Source: Gemmobacter nectariphilus DSM 15620 | GTDB lineage: Bacteria > Pseudomonadota > Alphaproteobacteria > Rhodobacterales > Rhodobacteraceae | DNA length: 64,000 nucleotides | Reading direction: 5' to 3' | Assembly (NCBI RefSeq): GCF_000429765.1 | Contig: NZ_AUCM01000015.1 | Coordinates: forward strand, 1 to 64,000 | Part shown: piece after piece, positions 1-9,168 of the stretch | Position numbering within the stretch: the first letter of the stretch is position 1 | Layout of the letters: each line of letters opens with the position of its first letter | Made by a program: the position numbers and the translations under genes | The notes under the pieces: model-generated | Told to the model about the DNA's origin: nothing | What the model saw: the letters and a program-made list of their open reading frames with translations, nothing else | Database searches by the model: none

Positions 1-303
1 AGCCAGTATCTGTCAATCAAATACACCGAGCGACTGGCCGAAGCGGGCATCGAGCCCTCTGTCGGCAGCGTCGGCGACAGTTATGACAATGCGCTTGCTG
101 AGACGATCAACGGCCTCTTCAAAGCCGAAGTCATTCACCGCCGTGGCCCGTGGCGCAGCTTCGAAGCCGTCGAATATGCAACCCTCGAATGGGTGGACTG
201 GTTCAACAACCGCCGCCTGCTCGAGCCGATCGGGAACATCCCGCCCGCAGAAGCCGAGGCAAACTTCTACGCAACTCTGGAAACAGAACCCATGGCCGCG
301 TAA
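1..303 (+). pseudogene. IS3-family transposase OrfB, C-terminal part (cut by window edge)
   Basis: This is the last 100 codons of a DDE integrase-type transposase, read from the first base of the window to the TAA at 301-303. The acidic-triad glutamate region is visible as DSYDNALAETINGLFKAE, followed by the usual WFNNRRLLEPIGNIPP tail of IS3-family OrfB proteins. The 5' part lies outside the window, so it cannot be said whether the element is complete. An IS3-type terminal inverted repeat follows 14 bases downstream, so this end of the element is intact. It marks the boundary at which a DNA-methylase gene was interrupted. Confidence 0.85.
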
Positions 304-316
304 CTAACCGAAATCA

Positions 317-342
317 GCCTCCGGAGAACCCGGTGCGGTTCA
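317..342 (+). repeat. Right terminal inverted repeat of the IS3-family element
   Basis: The stretch starting GCCTCCGGAGAACCCGG and ending in TTCA reads on the other strand as TGAACCGCACCGGGTTCTCC, the typical outer end of many IS3-family elements. It lies just after the transposase stop and ends immediately before methylase-coding sequence, so 342/343 is the likely insertion junction. The matching left repeat lies outside the window. Confidence 0.7.
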
Positions 343-1184
343 ATCACCACCCGGTCGGGATCGTCGGGCATCGAATGCCTCGACTTCGGCGAGTTCCTGC
401 GCCGCTACGACAGTCCCGGCACGCTGTTCTATCTCGACCCGCCCTATTGGGGGTCCGAGGGCGATTACGGCAAGGCGCTCTTCGCCCGCGCCGACTTCCA
501 GCGGCTGGCCGACCAGTTGGCGGCCATACGGGGGCAGTTCCTCATGTCGATCAACGATGTGCCCGAGATCCGCACCATGTTCCTCGGCACCTGTGGCCCG
601 ATGTTGCCCGGATCGTCCGCGAGGTTGGCCCCGAATGGTGCTTCTTCGAGAACGTCCCCGGCCATCTGTCCCTTGGTCTGCGAGACGTCGCCGGAGAGCT
701 TCAGGGCATGGGCTACCGGATTGCAGCATGCGTCCTATCAGCGGCGGAGGTCGGCGCATCGCACATCCGCGAACGGCTGTTCCTTCTGGCCCACGCCCAC
801 CTTCAAGTCGGCCGGGAACCGGGCCTGCATCCGCCTGAGTCCCGAACGGGGAGTGGAATTCAGGACCGACCAGAACCAGACCGGCAGCCAGGTCGGCCTG
901 CGCAATGCGGCGCTGTCTTGGTCGCTGATGTGGCAGCTGATGAGGGCGGCGGGCTGGACACCGCAGCGCCCGACCTCTTCCCACCGATGCCGGGTGATCT
1001 TGCTGAATGGGGAGAAACACTCCGCCGGCACCCTCACCTTGAACCCGGCATTCAGCGACTGGATGATGGGCTGGCCCCCTGGCTGGACCGATCCGCTGCA
1101 GCCGGTAACGGGGTGGTCCCGCTGGCTGCAGCACGCGCGTGGCGCCATCTGAAGGCAGCTCTTCTACGCGAAAATCCGTTGTAG
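343..1184 (+). pseudogene. Mosaic DNA-methylase remnant (Dam front part joined to Dcm back part)
   Basis: Frame 1 from 343 to about 590 reads as a Dam-type adenine methylase, with GTLFYLDPPYWG (the catalytic DPPY motif) and FLMSINDVPEIRTMF. It lacks its N-terminus, which the IS3 element removed. From about 600 the meaningful reading moves to frame 3 and resembles a C5-cytosine methylase: WCFFENVPGH (ENV motif) and GASHIRERLFLL (RER motif). At about 790 the phage-methylase sequence returns to frame 1 (LNQTGSQVGLRNAA-like, then MMGWPPGWTDP), while frame 3 again shows GNGVVPLAAARAWRHL near the end. The changes of family and frame mean that no intact enzyme is made. The source was probably a phage methylase cluster. 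Confidence 0.65.
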
Positions 1185-1295
1185 GTTCGCCGAGGCGACA
1201 TACGGCCCTAGATACTGTGCAAGCGTCTGGAATTCATGGAGTTTTCCGAACCTACAAGTGCACGGTGGAACTTACGGCCTCGGTTGTAGGTTCCG
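1179..1295. repeat. Three copies of TTGTAGGTTCG (two direct, one inverted)
   Basis: TTGTAGGTTCG occurs at 1179-1189, its exact reverse complement CGAACCTACAA at 1247-1257, and a near copy TTGTAGGTTCCG at 1284-1295. The first two could form a long-loop hairpin of 11 bp. They could be recombination or IS-end remnants; no function can be assigned. Confidence 0.5.
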
Positions 1296-1596
1296 ACCGC
1301 GCGGCCTCGGCCCCTCAGGCCGCCACCATGGCCGATTTCCCGTTATTTTCTTGTGGGTTAACACCGACCCTCTGGGCATCTGCATTTGCGCCCATGTCAG
1401 CATTAAACTCTCGTTGAAGGCCAGTTTAAGCTGTCACTGCAAGACATGGGACATCAGGGCCTCGTGATCCGCAAATCCGCTGTATCTCCCTGATTCTCCG
1501 GTGATTTTCAGCTGATCCCACCAAATCCCAGCTGTTCCCGGATCACTGCAGATCTTCGTGTCTCACAACACAGCTACGGGCGGTTGGAAAAATTTT

Positions 1597-1640
1597 CCGT
1601 CCGAAAGCTGGCGCACCGCCGTCCGAAAGCTGGCGAACCG
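1597..1640. repeat. Tandem 22-bp direct repeat (two units)
   Basis: CCGTCCGAAAGCTGGCG is repeated at 1597-1613 and 1619-1635, each followed by CACCG or AACCG. The unit is therefore 22 bp with a single mismatch. It is a simple tandem duplication or a minimal iteron pair. Confidence 0.6.
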
Positions 1641-1819
1641 CTACAACTGCAAGTATTGGTGTCTCATAACATCGGTGATCCTGTATAAGGCGGCATCCAC
1701 CGGATTAAGGCGCGTCGACAAGCCTCAGGTCCAGCGATCAAGAAATGTGGGGCTGAGTGTGGGACCGTGAGGGGTGTTGCTGGCAATCTTAAATGGAATC
1801 AATATCTTGCGAGATAATT

Positions 1820-1860
1820 TGGCGGAGGGGATGGGCCTGAGAGACAACCTTCTCCATCTA
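1820..1860. repeat. Att-like repeat, copy 1
   Basis: TGGCGGAGGGGATGGG (1820-1835) is followed by CTGAGAGACAACCTTCTCCATC. The 16-bp core is exactly repeated at 61991-62006, with CAACCTTCTC also shared, and a diverged third copy lies at 62426. Read on the minus strand the core is CCCATCCCCTCCGCCA, which looks like the 3' end of a serine-type tRNA gene (T-stem arm, acceptor arm, CCA). No intact tRNA is present here. Confidence 0.5.
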
Positions 1861-1999
1861 GGGAAAGTCATCGCAGGGTGAGTTGAGGCCAGCCTTTCGG
1901 ACGTAATATCAGTCTATTACGAGAAGTCGCCGCTAACGCGGCCGACTTGATGCGTCCGCTCGTGCGGGATGTTGATGATTTGACGCCAGCACACGAAAT

Positions 2000-2126
2000 G
2001 GCGCTCATAGCATCGGCAGTGAAACTCGAGGCGGCCTCGTCGTTGCCGGCGTAGTCGGCCGCGACCGCATAGCCGGCGTCAATGAGCGCGATCGAAGCCG
2101 CAGGCGACGGCGCGCTTGCGCGTCAC
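2000..2126 (-). pseudogene. phaB: Fragment of an acetoacetyl-CoA reductase gene
   Basis: On the minus strand one frame reads ALIDAGYAVAADYAGNDEAA followed by SSFTADA, which closely resembles the segment after the glycine-rich NADP-binding loop of PhaB/PhbB. A possible original start, GTG ACG CGC AAG, lies at 2126, but the loop itself is deleted and the frame changes between the two parts. No product is expected. PhaB is the NADPH-dependent reductase of polyhydroxybutyrate synthesis, so this is a trace of a chromosomal gene broken during rearrangement. The short length limits confidence. Confidence 0.5.
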
Positions 2127-2233
2127 GCTCGCATGACCGCGTTTTCCCGAACTCACGCGAACCCGTAATTCGGCTTCTGCTCGGTCGAGTTGAGCCACGC
2201 AGGTGGACCACGGGCCGTGCCGCCGCGCGCAAG

Positions 2234-3643
2234 TCAGCATTCCGGAAAATTCACGGCGAGGCCGCCAAGCGAGGTTTCCTTATACTTCTCACGCATGTCT
2301 AGCCCCGTCTGCCGCATGGTCTCAATACAATTGTCCAGCGGCATGAAGTGGGTTCCGTCGCCGTGCAGCGCCAGCGAGGCTGCCGAGACCGCTTTGATCG
2401 CGCCGAGCCCGTTGCGCTCAATGCAGGGAACCTGCACCAAGCCCCTCACCGGATCGCACGTCATGCCGAGGTGGTGCTCAAGCGCGATCTCGGCGGCATT
2501 CTCGACTTGGGCGTTGGTCCCGCCGAGCGCCGCGCACAGGCCTGCGGCGGCCATCGCAGAGGCCGCGCCGACCTCGGCCTGGCAGCCGAGCTCGGCGCCC
2601 GAGATCGAGGCGTTCTCCTTGACGATACCGCCGATCGCCGCCGCGGTCAGCAGGAAGGCCTCGATCCCGGCGTCGGTCGCGCCGACGCAGTGGCCGCGGT
2701 AGTAGCGGATCACCGCCGGCACCACGCCGGCGGCGCCGTTGGTCGGCGAGGTCACGACCCGCCCGCCGGCGGCGTTCTCCTCGTTCACCGCCAGCGCGTA
2801 GGCGGCGAGCCAATCGTTGACCGCGTGCGGCTGCGCCGAGTTCGAACCCTTCGCCGCCACGAGATGATCGTGGATCGCCTTGGCCCGCCGCCTGACCCGC
2901 AGCCCTCCCGGCAACTCGCCCTCCGTCCTGAGCCCGCGGTCGATGCAGTCCTGCATGGTGGCGTGCAGCGCGGCGAGCCCCTGGCGCACCGCGTCGGGGC
3001 TGCGCGTGGCCTCCTCGTTGGCCCGCTTCATCTCGGCGATGGTTCTGCCGGACTCGTCGCCCATCCTCAGCATCTGCGCTGCGTTACCGAACGGATAGGG
3101 GTAGGCGAGCGCTTCCTGCTTGTCGTCCAGACGGGCGGTCTTCTCCGCCCGCTGCGCAAGCAGCTCGGTCTCGGTGGCAATGAAGCCGCCTCCGGTCGAG
3201 TAGTAGGTCTCTTCGAGCAGGACCTCGCCTTCGCGCAGCGCCCTCAGCTTCATGCCGTTGGCGTGTAGCGCGAGCGGCGGGCCATAGTCGAAGATGACGT
3301 GGCGCTCGGGATCGAAGGCCACCTCGGGCAGACCGGGCGGCGCGATCCGCCCGGTCGCGCGCATCTCGGCCAGCCGGGCCTCGGCGGCGTCGGCGTCGAG
3401 GCTCGCCGGCTCGAACCCCATCAGCCCGAGTATCACTGCACGGTCAGTGGCGTGCCCCTTCCCGGTGAACGCCAGCGAGCCGTAAAGCTGAGCCTCGAGC
3501 CCCGTGAGCGTCGCCGGATCGAAGGCGGCGCCGCCGTCCTGCACCGCCTTCAGGAACGCCGCCGCCGCCGTCATCGGTCCCATGGTGTGGGACGACGACG
3601 GGCCGACGCCGATCTTGAAGATGTCGAACACGCTGATGAACAT
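2234..3643 (-). CDS. sdaA: L-serine dehydratase, single-chain iron-sulfur type
   Basis: The 469-residue product is an L-serine ammonia-lyase that converts L-serine to pyruvate and ammonia in the cytoplasm. The beta-domain signature [12 protein letters not shown] is near residues 12-23, and the alpha domain carries three cysteines expected to hold the oxygen-sensitive [4Fe-4S] cluster: GCQAEVG (about C354), MTCDPV (about C396) and VPCIERNG (about C407). Length and domain order match the fused SdaA/SdaB form. A strong ribosome site (AAGGGGG, four bases before ATG) supports the start. It lies 32 bp after sdaC on the same strand, so the two are almost certainly co-transcribed. Confidence 0.95.
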   Translation of the reverse strand: MFISVFDIFKIGVGPSSSHTMGPMTAAAAFLKAVQDGGAAFDPATLTGLEAQLYGSLAFTGKGHATDRAVILGLMGFEPASLDADAAEARLAEMRATGRIAPPGLPEVAFDPERHVIFDYGPPLALHANGMKLRALREGEVLLEETYYSTGGGFIATETELLAQRAEKTARLDDKQEALAYPYPFGNAAQMLRMGDESGRTIAEMKRANEEATRSPDAVRQGLAALHATMQDCIDRGLRTEGELPGGLRVRRRAKAIHDHLVAAKGSNSAQPHAVNDWLAAYALAVNEENAAGGRVVTSPTNGAAGVVPAVIRYYRGHCVGATDAGIEAFLLTAAAIGGIVKENASISGAELGCQAEVGAASAMAAAGLCAALGGTNAQVENAAEIALEHHLGMTCDPVRGLVQVPCIERNGLGAIKAVSAASLALHGDGTHFMPLDNCIETMRQTGLDMREKYKETSLGGLAVNFPEC

Positions 3644-3675
3644 GTTTCCCCCTTCCGCCGGTCGGCCTGCGGCGA

Positions 3676-4950
3676 TCAGCCGAAAATGCTGTAGAGGATG
3701 CCGGACATGGCGATGAGGCCCGCGACGACGACGAACACGTTGCTGATCTGTCCACGGTACTTCGCGAGCGCGGGCACCTTGTAGATCGCGTACATCGGCA
3801 TGAGGTAGAGGATCGCCGCGATCACCGGCCCCGCCAGCGTCTCGATGATGCCGAGGATGCTGGGGTTGAGGATCGCCACGCCCCAGGTCGTCAGGAACAT
3901 GAAGACGGCGATGGCCTTGACGAGCGCCGGATCGGCGATCTTGCGCGCGTCGGGATCATACTGGCCGCGGACGATGCCGTGCAGCCCCTCGGTCGCGCCG
4001 AGGTAGTGGCCGAAGAACGAGGACACGATGGCCAGGAACGCGATGATCGGGCCGAAATAGGCGATGAACGGGCTGCCGTGCACATTGGCCAGATAGGACA
4101 GCACCGGCAGGTTCTGCGCCTTCGCCTCGGCCAGCTGCGTCGGGCCGAGCGCCAGCACGCAGGAGAACACGAACAGCATGACGAAGCCGACCAGCACGGT
4201 CGCGGTCCGGCCGAGGATCTTGTCCGCCTTTTCCGCCGCATCGGATCCATAGTCCCGCTTCAGCGAAACCGAGAACTGCGAGATCGCCGGGGAGTGGTTG
4301 AAGGCGAAGACCAGCACGGGGATCGTCAGCCAGACCGTCGCCAGCATGCTGCCGGGGGACGAGACCTGCGTCACGGTGGAGAGGTCCCAGCTCGGGATCA
4401 GATAGAGCGACAGGAGCACGAGGATCGCCGCGAGCGGATAGACCAGCGCTTCGGTCACGCGCAGCATGATCTCCTGCCCGGCCATCATCACGGCCATCAT
4501 TCCCGCGACCAGCAGGCCGGAAAGAATCCAGCGCGGGAGCGGGTCCATGCCGAGCTGGTTGACCATGAAGCTGTCGAAGGTGTTGGTGATGCCGACGCCG
4601 TAGATCAGGACGATCGGGTAGATCGCCAGGAAGTAGAGAATCGTGATCGCCTTGCCGGCGCCGGATCCGAAATGCTCGACGACCACCTGGGTGATGTCGC
4701 TGCCCGGGATCGCGGACGAGCACACGAACCGCGACAACCCGCGATGCGACAGATAGGTCATCGGTCCGATCAGGACGGCCATGATGATCAAGGGCCAGAA
4801 GCCGCCGCTCCCCGCGTTGATCGGCAGGAAGAGAATGCCGGCGCCGACCGCGGTTCCGAACAGGCTCAGGACCCATTTCGTATCGTGCTTCGACCAGGCT
4901 AGCGGCTTCGCGCCCTTGTTCGCCATCATGGCGTCGGTTTGGCTTGTCAC
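3676..4950 (-). CDS. sdaC: Serine transporter, HAAAP family
   Basis: A 424-residue inner-membrane permease of the hydroxy/aromatic amino acid permease family. The N-terminus has the family signature FGTAVGAGILFLPI, followed by about ten further hydrophobic helices and a loop with FNHSPAISQFS. It should import L-serine with a cation for the downstream dehydratase. The chosen start is GTG at 4950, because GGAGGAGG lies five bases upstream; the ATG codons a few residues later have no comparable site. A compact GC-rich hairpin precedes it, separating it from the pxp operon. Confidence 0.93.
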   Translation of the reverse strand: MTSQTDAMMANKGAKPLAWSKHDTKWVLSLFGTAVGAGILFLPINAGSGGFWPLIIMAVLIGPMTYLSHRGLSRFVCSSAIPGSDITQVVVEHFGSGAGKAITILYFLAIYPIVLIYGVGITNTFDSFMVNQLGMDPLPRWILSGLLVAGMMAVMMAGQEIMLRVTEALVYPLAAILVLLSLYLIPSWDLSTVTQVSSPGSMLATVWLTIPVLVFAFNHSPAISQFSVSLKRDYGSDAAEKADKILGRTATVLVGFVMLFVFSCVLALGPTQLAEAKAQNLPVLSYLANVHGSPFIAYFGPIIAFLAIVSSFFGHYLGATEGLHGIVRGQYDPDARKIADPALVKAIAVFMFLTTWGVAILNPSILGIIETLAGPVIAAILYLMPMYAIYKVPALAKYRGQISNVFVVVAGLIAMSGILYSIFG

Positions 4951-4984
4951 GACGTCCTCCTCCTCCGCTTCTATTTTGTCTTTG

Positions 4985-5005
4985 CAGGCGGCGTTCCGCC
5001 GCCTG
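4985..5005. terminator. GC-rich hairpin between the pxp operon and sdaC
   Basis: CAGGCGGC-GTTCC-GCCGCCTG is a perfect 8-bp stem with a 5-base loop, lying 28 bp past the carboxylase stop and 35 bp before sdaC. No T-run follows it on either strand. It could be a weak terminator, an attenuator or an RNA-stabilising hairpin that uncouples the two operons. Confidence 0.45.
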
Positions 5006-5033
5006 GTTCTCTCCCTCGGTCCCTGCGCGCGCC

Positions 5034-6821
5034 TCAGGCCGGCTCGATGCGCGCGAGGGGCGCGCCGAAGCCGATGGGCTTGCCCGCCTCGGCCAGATGC
5101 CGAAGCCGGCCGGAGCGCGGCGCCTCGACCCGCGTCTCCATCTTCATCGCCTCCATCACCGCGATCACCTCGCCGGCGGCGACCTCCGCCCCGTCCTCAG
5201 CCTGCCAGACCTGCAGCGTTCCGGCAACAGGGGCCGTCACGACGTCCTGGCCTGCCGCCCCCGGCGCCTCCGCCGCCGCGGCAGCGCCGGGACCGGAACC
5301 GGAACCGGCGGCGAGCATCCCCGCCGGCAGGCCGATCTCGACGCGCCGGCCGTCGATCTCGATCGCGAAGCGCAGGAACGGCGCGGTCGCCGCCGGGGTC
5401 ACCCGCGCCTCCCCGCCGATGGCCGCGAGCCGGTCGGCGAAATCCGTCTCGATCCAGCGGGTGTGGACGGCGAAGTCGCCCCCCTCGGCGCGGAACTCGG
5501 GCGCCGCGATCGCCGCGCGGTGGAAGGGCAGGACCGAGGCGACGCCGCCGATCTGGAACTCCGCCAGGGCGCGCCCCGCTCTCGCGAGCGCCTCCGTGCG
5601 CGTGGCGCCGGTCACGACGAGCTTCGCCATCAGCGAGTCGAAGCTGCCCGGCACCACCGAACCGGCGACGACGCCGCTGTCGAGCCGGACGCCGGGGCCG
5701 CCAGGCGCGTCCCAATCCGTCACCGGTCCCGGCGTCGGCAGGAAACCGCGGGCCGGGTCCTCGGCGTTGATGCGGAACTCGATCGCATGGCCGAGGGGCG
5801 CCGGGACCTCCTCGTCGGCGAGCCGCGCGCCGGCAGCCACGGCGATCATCGCGCGCACCAGGTCGACGCCGGTCGTCTCCTCGGTCACCGGATGCTCCAC
5901 CTGGAGCCGGGTGTTGACCTCAAGGAACGAGAGCGTGCCGTTCGCCGAGAGCAGGAACTCAACGGTGCCGGCCCCACTGTAGCCTGCATGGGCGCAGATC
6001 GCCCGGGCGGAGGCGTGGATGCGGGCGCGCTGCTCCTCGGTGATGAAGGGCGCGGGCGCCTCCTCGATGAGCTTCTGGTTGCGCCGTTGCAGCGAACAGT
6101 CGCGGGTGCCGAGCACCTTGACCTGCCCGTGCCGGTCGCCGAGCACCTGCGCCTCGATATGCCGGGGCCGGTCGAGGAACTGCTCGATATAGCATTCGCC
6201 GCGGCCGAAGGCGGTCAGCGCCTCGCGCGTGGCGGACTCGAAGAGCTCCTCGACCTCCTCAAGATTCCAGGCGACCTTCATGCCGCGCCCGCCGCCGCCA
6301 TGGGCGGCCTTTATGGCGACGGGCAGGCCATGCGCCTCGGCAAAGGCGCGGGCCTCGGCCGGGGTGGCGACCGGGCCGGGGGTGCCGGCAACCAGCGGCG
6401 CGCCGACCGCCTCGGCGATGCGCCGCGCTTCGATCTTGTCGCCGAGCGCCTCAATCACGTGGGGATCGGGGCCGACCCAAATCAGGCCGGCTTCCTGCAC
6501 GGCGCGGGCGAATTCGGCGCGCTCCGACAGGAAGCCGTAACCCGGATGCACCGCGTCGGCGCCCGCGCGCAAGGCGATGGCGATGAGCTTGGCCGCGTCG
6601 AGATAGGTCTCCGCCGGGCGTTCGCCGCCGAGCGGATACGCCTCGTCGGCGAGCCGGACGAAGAGCGCGTCGCGGTCGCTGTCGGCATAGGCGACGATCG
6701 GGACGATCCCCTCGTCACGGCAGGCGCGGATGACCCGAACGGCGATCTCGCTGCGATTGGCGATGAACAGGCGGCGGATCGGACGCAGCGCGGCGCCGGG
6801 CTCGAACAGGGTCGTCGTCAT
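5034..6821 (-). CDS. Biotin carboxylase fused to biotin carrier domain (pxp-linked)
   Basis: The 595-residue protein carries a full biotin carboxylase module: N-terminal RRLFIANRSEIAVRVIRAC, ATP-grasp glycine loop HGGGGRGMK, and FLEVNTRLQVEHPVTEE. A Gly/Ala/Pro-rich linker leads to a biotin carrier domain with EAMKMET, lysine about 560 being the biotinylation site. It should carboxylate biotin using ATP and bicarbonate. No carboxyltransferase of the acetyl-CoA or propionyl-CoA type is nearby. Instead its ATG overlaps the TGA of the PxpBC gene by four bases (ATGA), and PxpBC is homologous to the carboxyltransferase region of urea carboxylase. Together they resemble a split urea-carboxylase-like enzyme. 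The substrate is unknown. Confidence 0.9.
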   Translation of the reverse strand: MTTTLFEPGAALRPIRRLFIANRSEIAVRVIRACRDEGIVPIVAYADSDRDALFVRLADEAYPLGGERPAETYLDAAKLIAIALRAGADAVHPGYGFLSERAEFARAVQEAGLIWVGPDPHVIEALGDKIEARRIAEAVGAPLVAGTPGPVATPAEARAFAEAHGLPVAIKAAHGGGGRGMKVAWNLEEVEELFESATREALTAFGRGECYIEQFLDRPRHIEAQVLGDRHGQVKVLGTRDCSLQRRNQKLIEEAPAPFITEEQRARIHASARAICAHAGYSGAGTVEFLLSANGTLSFLEVNTRLQVEHPVTEETTGVDLVRAMIAVAAGARLADEEVPAPLGHAIEFRINAEDPARGFLPTPGPVTDWDAPGGPGVRLDSGVVAGSVVPGSFDSLMAKLVVTGATRTEALARAGRALAEFQIGGVASVLPFHRAAIAAPEFRAEGGDFAVHTRWIETDFADRLAAIGGEARVTPAATAPFLRFAIEIDGRRVEIGLPAGMLAAGSGSGPGAAAAAEAPGAAGQDVVTAPVAGTLQVWQAEDGAEVAAGEVIAVMEAMKMETRVEAPRSGRLRHLAEAGKPIGFGAPLARIEPA

Positions 6822-8392
6822 GGCGTGGCCTCGATCGGGCTGAAGGGATGGTCGGCGGTGAAGCGGATGCGCGCGCCGGGGGGGATCTGTCCGGCGAGCG
6901 GCAGCGCGTCGGGCAGCACGGTGGCAATGACCGGATAGCCGCCGGTCAGCGGATGGTCGGCGAGGAACAGCACCGGCTGGCCGGAATGCGGCACCTGGAT
7001 CGCGCCGTGCTCGGTCCCCTCGGACGGCAGTTCGCGCGCGTCGTCGCGCACGAGCGGGTCGCCGGCGAGCCGGACGCCGACGCGCGAGGATTGCGCCGTC
7101 ACCTCCCAGTCCTGGGCAAGCAGCAGCGCCACCGCAGCGTCCGGGAACCAGTCGGCGCGTGGGCCGAGGGTGACGGGCAGCAGGACCGTCTCGCCGGCAG
7201 CGGGCAGCCACGTGTGCGCGGCGGGCTCGCCGTCGACGGCGAGCGCTGGGTTGTCGGCGAAGCCGATCGCGGCGCCGGCGCCGAGCGGGTCCGGGCCGAT
7301 CCCCGCGAGTGTGTCGGTCGCGGCCGAGCCGAGCAGGCGCGGCGCGTCGAAGCCGCCGCGCCGCGCGAGATAGCTGCGCATGCCGCGGGCGGGCGGCGGA
7401 ATCACCAGAACCTCGCCGGGATCGAGCGCGAAGGGGCGGGTCACGTCGACGGGGATGCGCGCGGGGCCGGCCTCGATCTCGGCCCGGTCGGCGGCGCCGT
7501 CGAGCACGAGCGTCGCGGGCGCATCGACGCTGAGCCGCGTCGGGCCGAGCGTGATTTCGAGCGCCGCGGCGTCGGGCGGGTTGCCGGCGCGGCGATTGGC
7601 GCGCCGCAGGCTCGGCAGGTCCATCGCGCCGGAGCCGGAGATGCCATGCGCCGCCTGACCGGACCGCCCGGCGTCCTGCACCAGCACAGGGAAAGCCGTC
7701 GCGACCACCCGCAGCCCTACGACGGAGGCGGGGCGCTCGGCCGGGGCGGCCGGCGTCGCATGCACGGCGCTACGCCGTTCGACGAAGCGCACGCGCCCGC
7801 CGGGGCGCAGCAGCGCCGGGGGGTTACGCGCGAGGTCCCACATCGGCGTCGGCGTGGTCCCGATCAGTTGCCAGCCGCCCGGGCTCGCCTTCGGGTAGAC
7901 GCCGCAGAACCGTCCCGCCAGCCCCACGGCGCCCGCGGGGATGCGCGCCCGAGGGCTCGCGCGCCGCGGCAGGTCGAACCGGGGATCCTCGCAGGTCATG
8001 TAGGCGAAGCCTGGAGCGAAGCCGCAGAACGCCACCTGCCAGGTCGCCGCCTGATGCGCCGCGATGACCTCCGCCACGGTCAGGTCGAGATGGGCGGCGA
8101 CCTCGGCGAGATCCTCGCCGTCGTAGACCATGGGGATCTCGATCGCCTTCGCCGTGTCCTCGCGCCGGGCCGTCGCGAGGGACGCCCGCGCCGTGATCGC
8201 CGCCGCAAGCCGGCCGTCGGCGGCGGCGCCGGGCGCGGCGCGCACCAGCAGCGTGCGCGCGGCGGGGATCACCTCGGCGACGCCGGGGACCGGATCGGCG
8301 ACCAGCGCGTCGAAAAGCGCAAGCGTCGCCGCGAGATCGGGCAGCTCCACGAGGAGCGCGCGCGGGCCGACGGGCAGAAACCGCAGCGTCAT
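6818..8392 (-). CDS. pxpBC: Fused 5-oxoprolinase subunits PxpB-PxpC (KipI-KipA type)
   Basis: A 524-residue fusion. Residues about 1-230 are the KipI/PxpB (AHS1) domain, with [13 protein letters not shown] and [11 protein letters not shown]; residues about 240-524 are the KipA/PxpC (AHS2) domain, with [19 protein letters not shown] and GVRLAGDPL. With PxpA they form the ATP-dependent bacterial 5-oxoprolinase that opens 5-oxoproline to glutamate; the same domains also form part of urea carboxylase and allophanate-type enzymes. The start at 8392 is fixed by an ATGA overlap with the upstream gene, and the end overlaps the next start in the same way, so translation is coupled. Fusions of B and C are common in this family. 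Confidence 0.92.
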   Translation of the reverse strand: MTLRFLPVGPRALLVELPDLAATLALFDALVADPVPGVAEVIPAARTLLVRAAPGAAADGRLAAAITARASLATARREDTAKAIEIPMVYDGEDLAEVAAHLDLTVAEVIAAHQAATWQVAFCGFAPGFAYMTCEDPRFDLPRRASPRARIPAGAVGLAGRFCGVYPKASPGGWQLIGTTPTPMWDLARNPPALLRPGGRVRFVERRSAVHATPAAPAERPASVVGLRVVATAFPVLVQDAGRSGQAAHGISGSGAMDLPSLRRANRRAGNPPDAAALEITLGPTRLSVDAPATLVLDGAADRAEIEAGPARIPVDVTRPFALDPGEVLVIPPPARGMRSYLARRGGFDAPRLLGSAATDTLAGIGPDPLGAGAAIGFADNPALAVDGEPAAHTWLPAAGETVLLPVTLGPRADWFPDAAVALLLAQDWEVTAQSSRVGVRLAGDPLVRDDARELPSEGTEHGAIQVPHSGQPVLFLADHPLTGGYPVIATVLPDALPLAGQIPPGARIRFTADHPFSPIEATP

Positions 8393-9168
8393 GCCTGCCA
8401 CTCCCGATCGGGGACGTCGCTGACGAACATGTGCCCGGGCGCGTGGGTGATCGCGAAGGGCGGCCTTGAGGCCATCACCGCCGCCTGCGGGGTCACGCCG
8501 CAGGCCCAGAAGACCGGGATCTCGCCGGGCCGTATCGAGACCGGATCGCCGAAATCCGGCCGGCCGAGATCGGCGATGCCGAGCGCCTCGGGCGCGCCGA
8601 CATGCACCGGCGCGCCATGCACCGCCGGATAGCGGCCCGAGATCGTCACCGCCTCGGCGACGCGATCGGCGGGGATCGGCCGCATCGAGACGACCAGCGG
8701 GCCGGCGAGCCGCCCGGCCGGCCGACAGGGCCGGTCGGTGAGATACATCGGCACGTTGCAGCCCTGCGCGATGTGGCGGATCTCGATGCCGGCCTGCATC
8801 AGCGGCGCCTCGAAGGTGAAGGAGCAGCCGATCAGGAACGTCACCAGATCGGGATGCTCGGCCCAGACCGCGTGCGCGTCGGCGGTTTCCTCGGCCAGCG
8901 CGCCGTCGCGCCAGACGCGGTAGCGCGGCAGGTCGCGGCGCAGGTCGGCGCCGGGGGCGAGCGCGGTCTCGAAACCGCCGGGCTCGGTGACGTCGAGCAC
9001 CGGGCAGGGCTTGGGGTTGCGCTGCGCGAAGAGCAGGAAGTCCCACGCCCAGTCCTTGGGCAGGGCGATGAGGTTGCACTGGGTGAATCCCGTGGCGTGG
9101 CCCGAGGTCGGCGCGGCCCAGCCCGCGCGACAGGCGGCGCGCAGCTCGGCGGGGGTCTGGTAGGTCAT
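8389..9168 (-). CDS. DUF1445 (YcsI-like) putative hydro-lyase
   Basis: The 259-residue protein matches the DUF1445/YcsI family, with [19 protein letters not shown] near the N-terminus, [13 protein letters not shown] in the middle, and a C-terminal [12 protein letters not shown] and APGHMFVSD. In Bacillus the family member ycsI lies in the same operon as the oxoprolinase genes. The mammalian protein that interconverts D-glutamate and 5-oxo-D-proline contains a DUF1445 domain, so a role in 5-oxoproline or D-glutamate metabolism is plausible but inferred. ATGA overlaps link it to pxpA upstream and pxpBC downstream. Confidence 0.88.
   Translation of the reverse strand: MTYQTPAELRAACRAGWAAPTSGHATGFTQCNLIALPKDWAWDFLLFAQRNPKPCPVLDVTEPGGFETALAPGADLRRDLPRYRVWRDGALAEETADAHAVWAEHPDLVTFLIGCSFTFEAPLMQAGIEIRHIAQGCNVPMYLTDRPCRPAGRLAGPLVVSMRPIPADRVAEAVTISGRYPAVHGAPVHVGAPEALGIADLGRPDFGDPVSIRPGEIPVFWACGVTPQAAVMASRPPFAITHAPGHMFVSDVPDREWQA

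Larger units (their letters stand above)
1185..1999. other. Non-coding accessory stretch with short repeats
   Basis: I see no convincing gene in this 0.8 kb. Short open frames exist (for example 1558-1770 on the plus strand) but have no recognisable protein features. The stretch holds three copies of an 11-bp motif, a tandem 22-bp repeat and an att-like repeat, listed separately. It looks like a graveyard between insertion elements. Confidence 0.5.

Noticed and set aside
1558-1770. 70-codon plus-strand frame in the left junk region
   Set aside because: Contains the tandem 22-bp repeat, which alone creates repeated residues; no protein features.
1820-1835. A tRNA-Ser gene at the repeat
   Set aside because: Only a 16-base 3'-end-like sequence is present; no T-loop, anticodon arm or 5' acceptor strand can be found here or at 61991.
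6848-8632. Long plus-strand open frame opposite pxpBC
   Set aside because: Mirror frame of a well-recognised gene in high-GC DNA; composition is Arg/Gly/Ala-rich without any motif.
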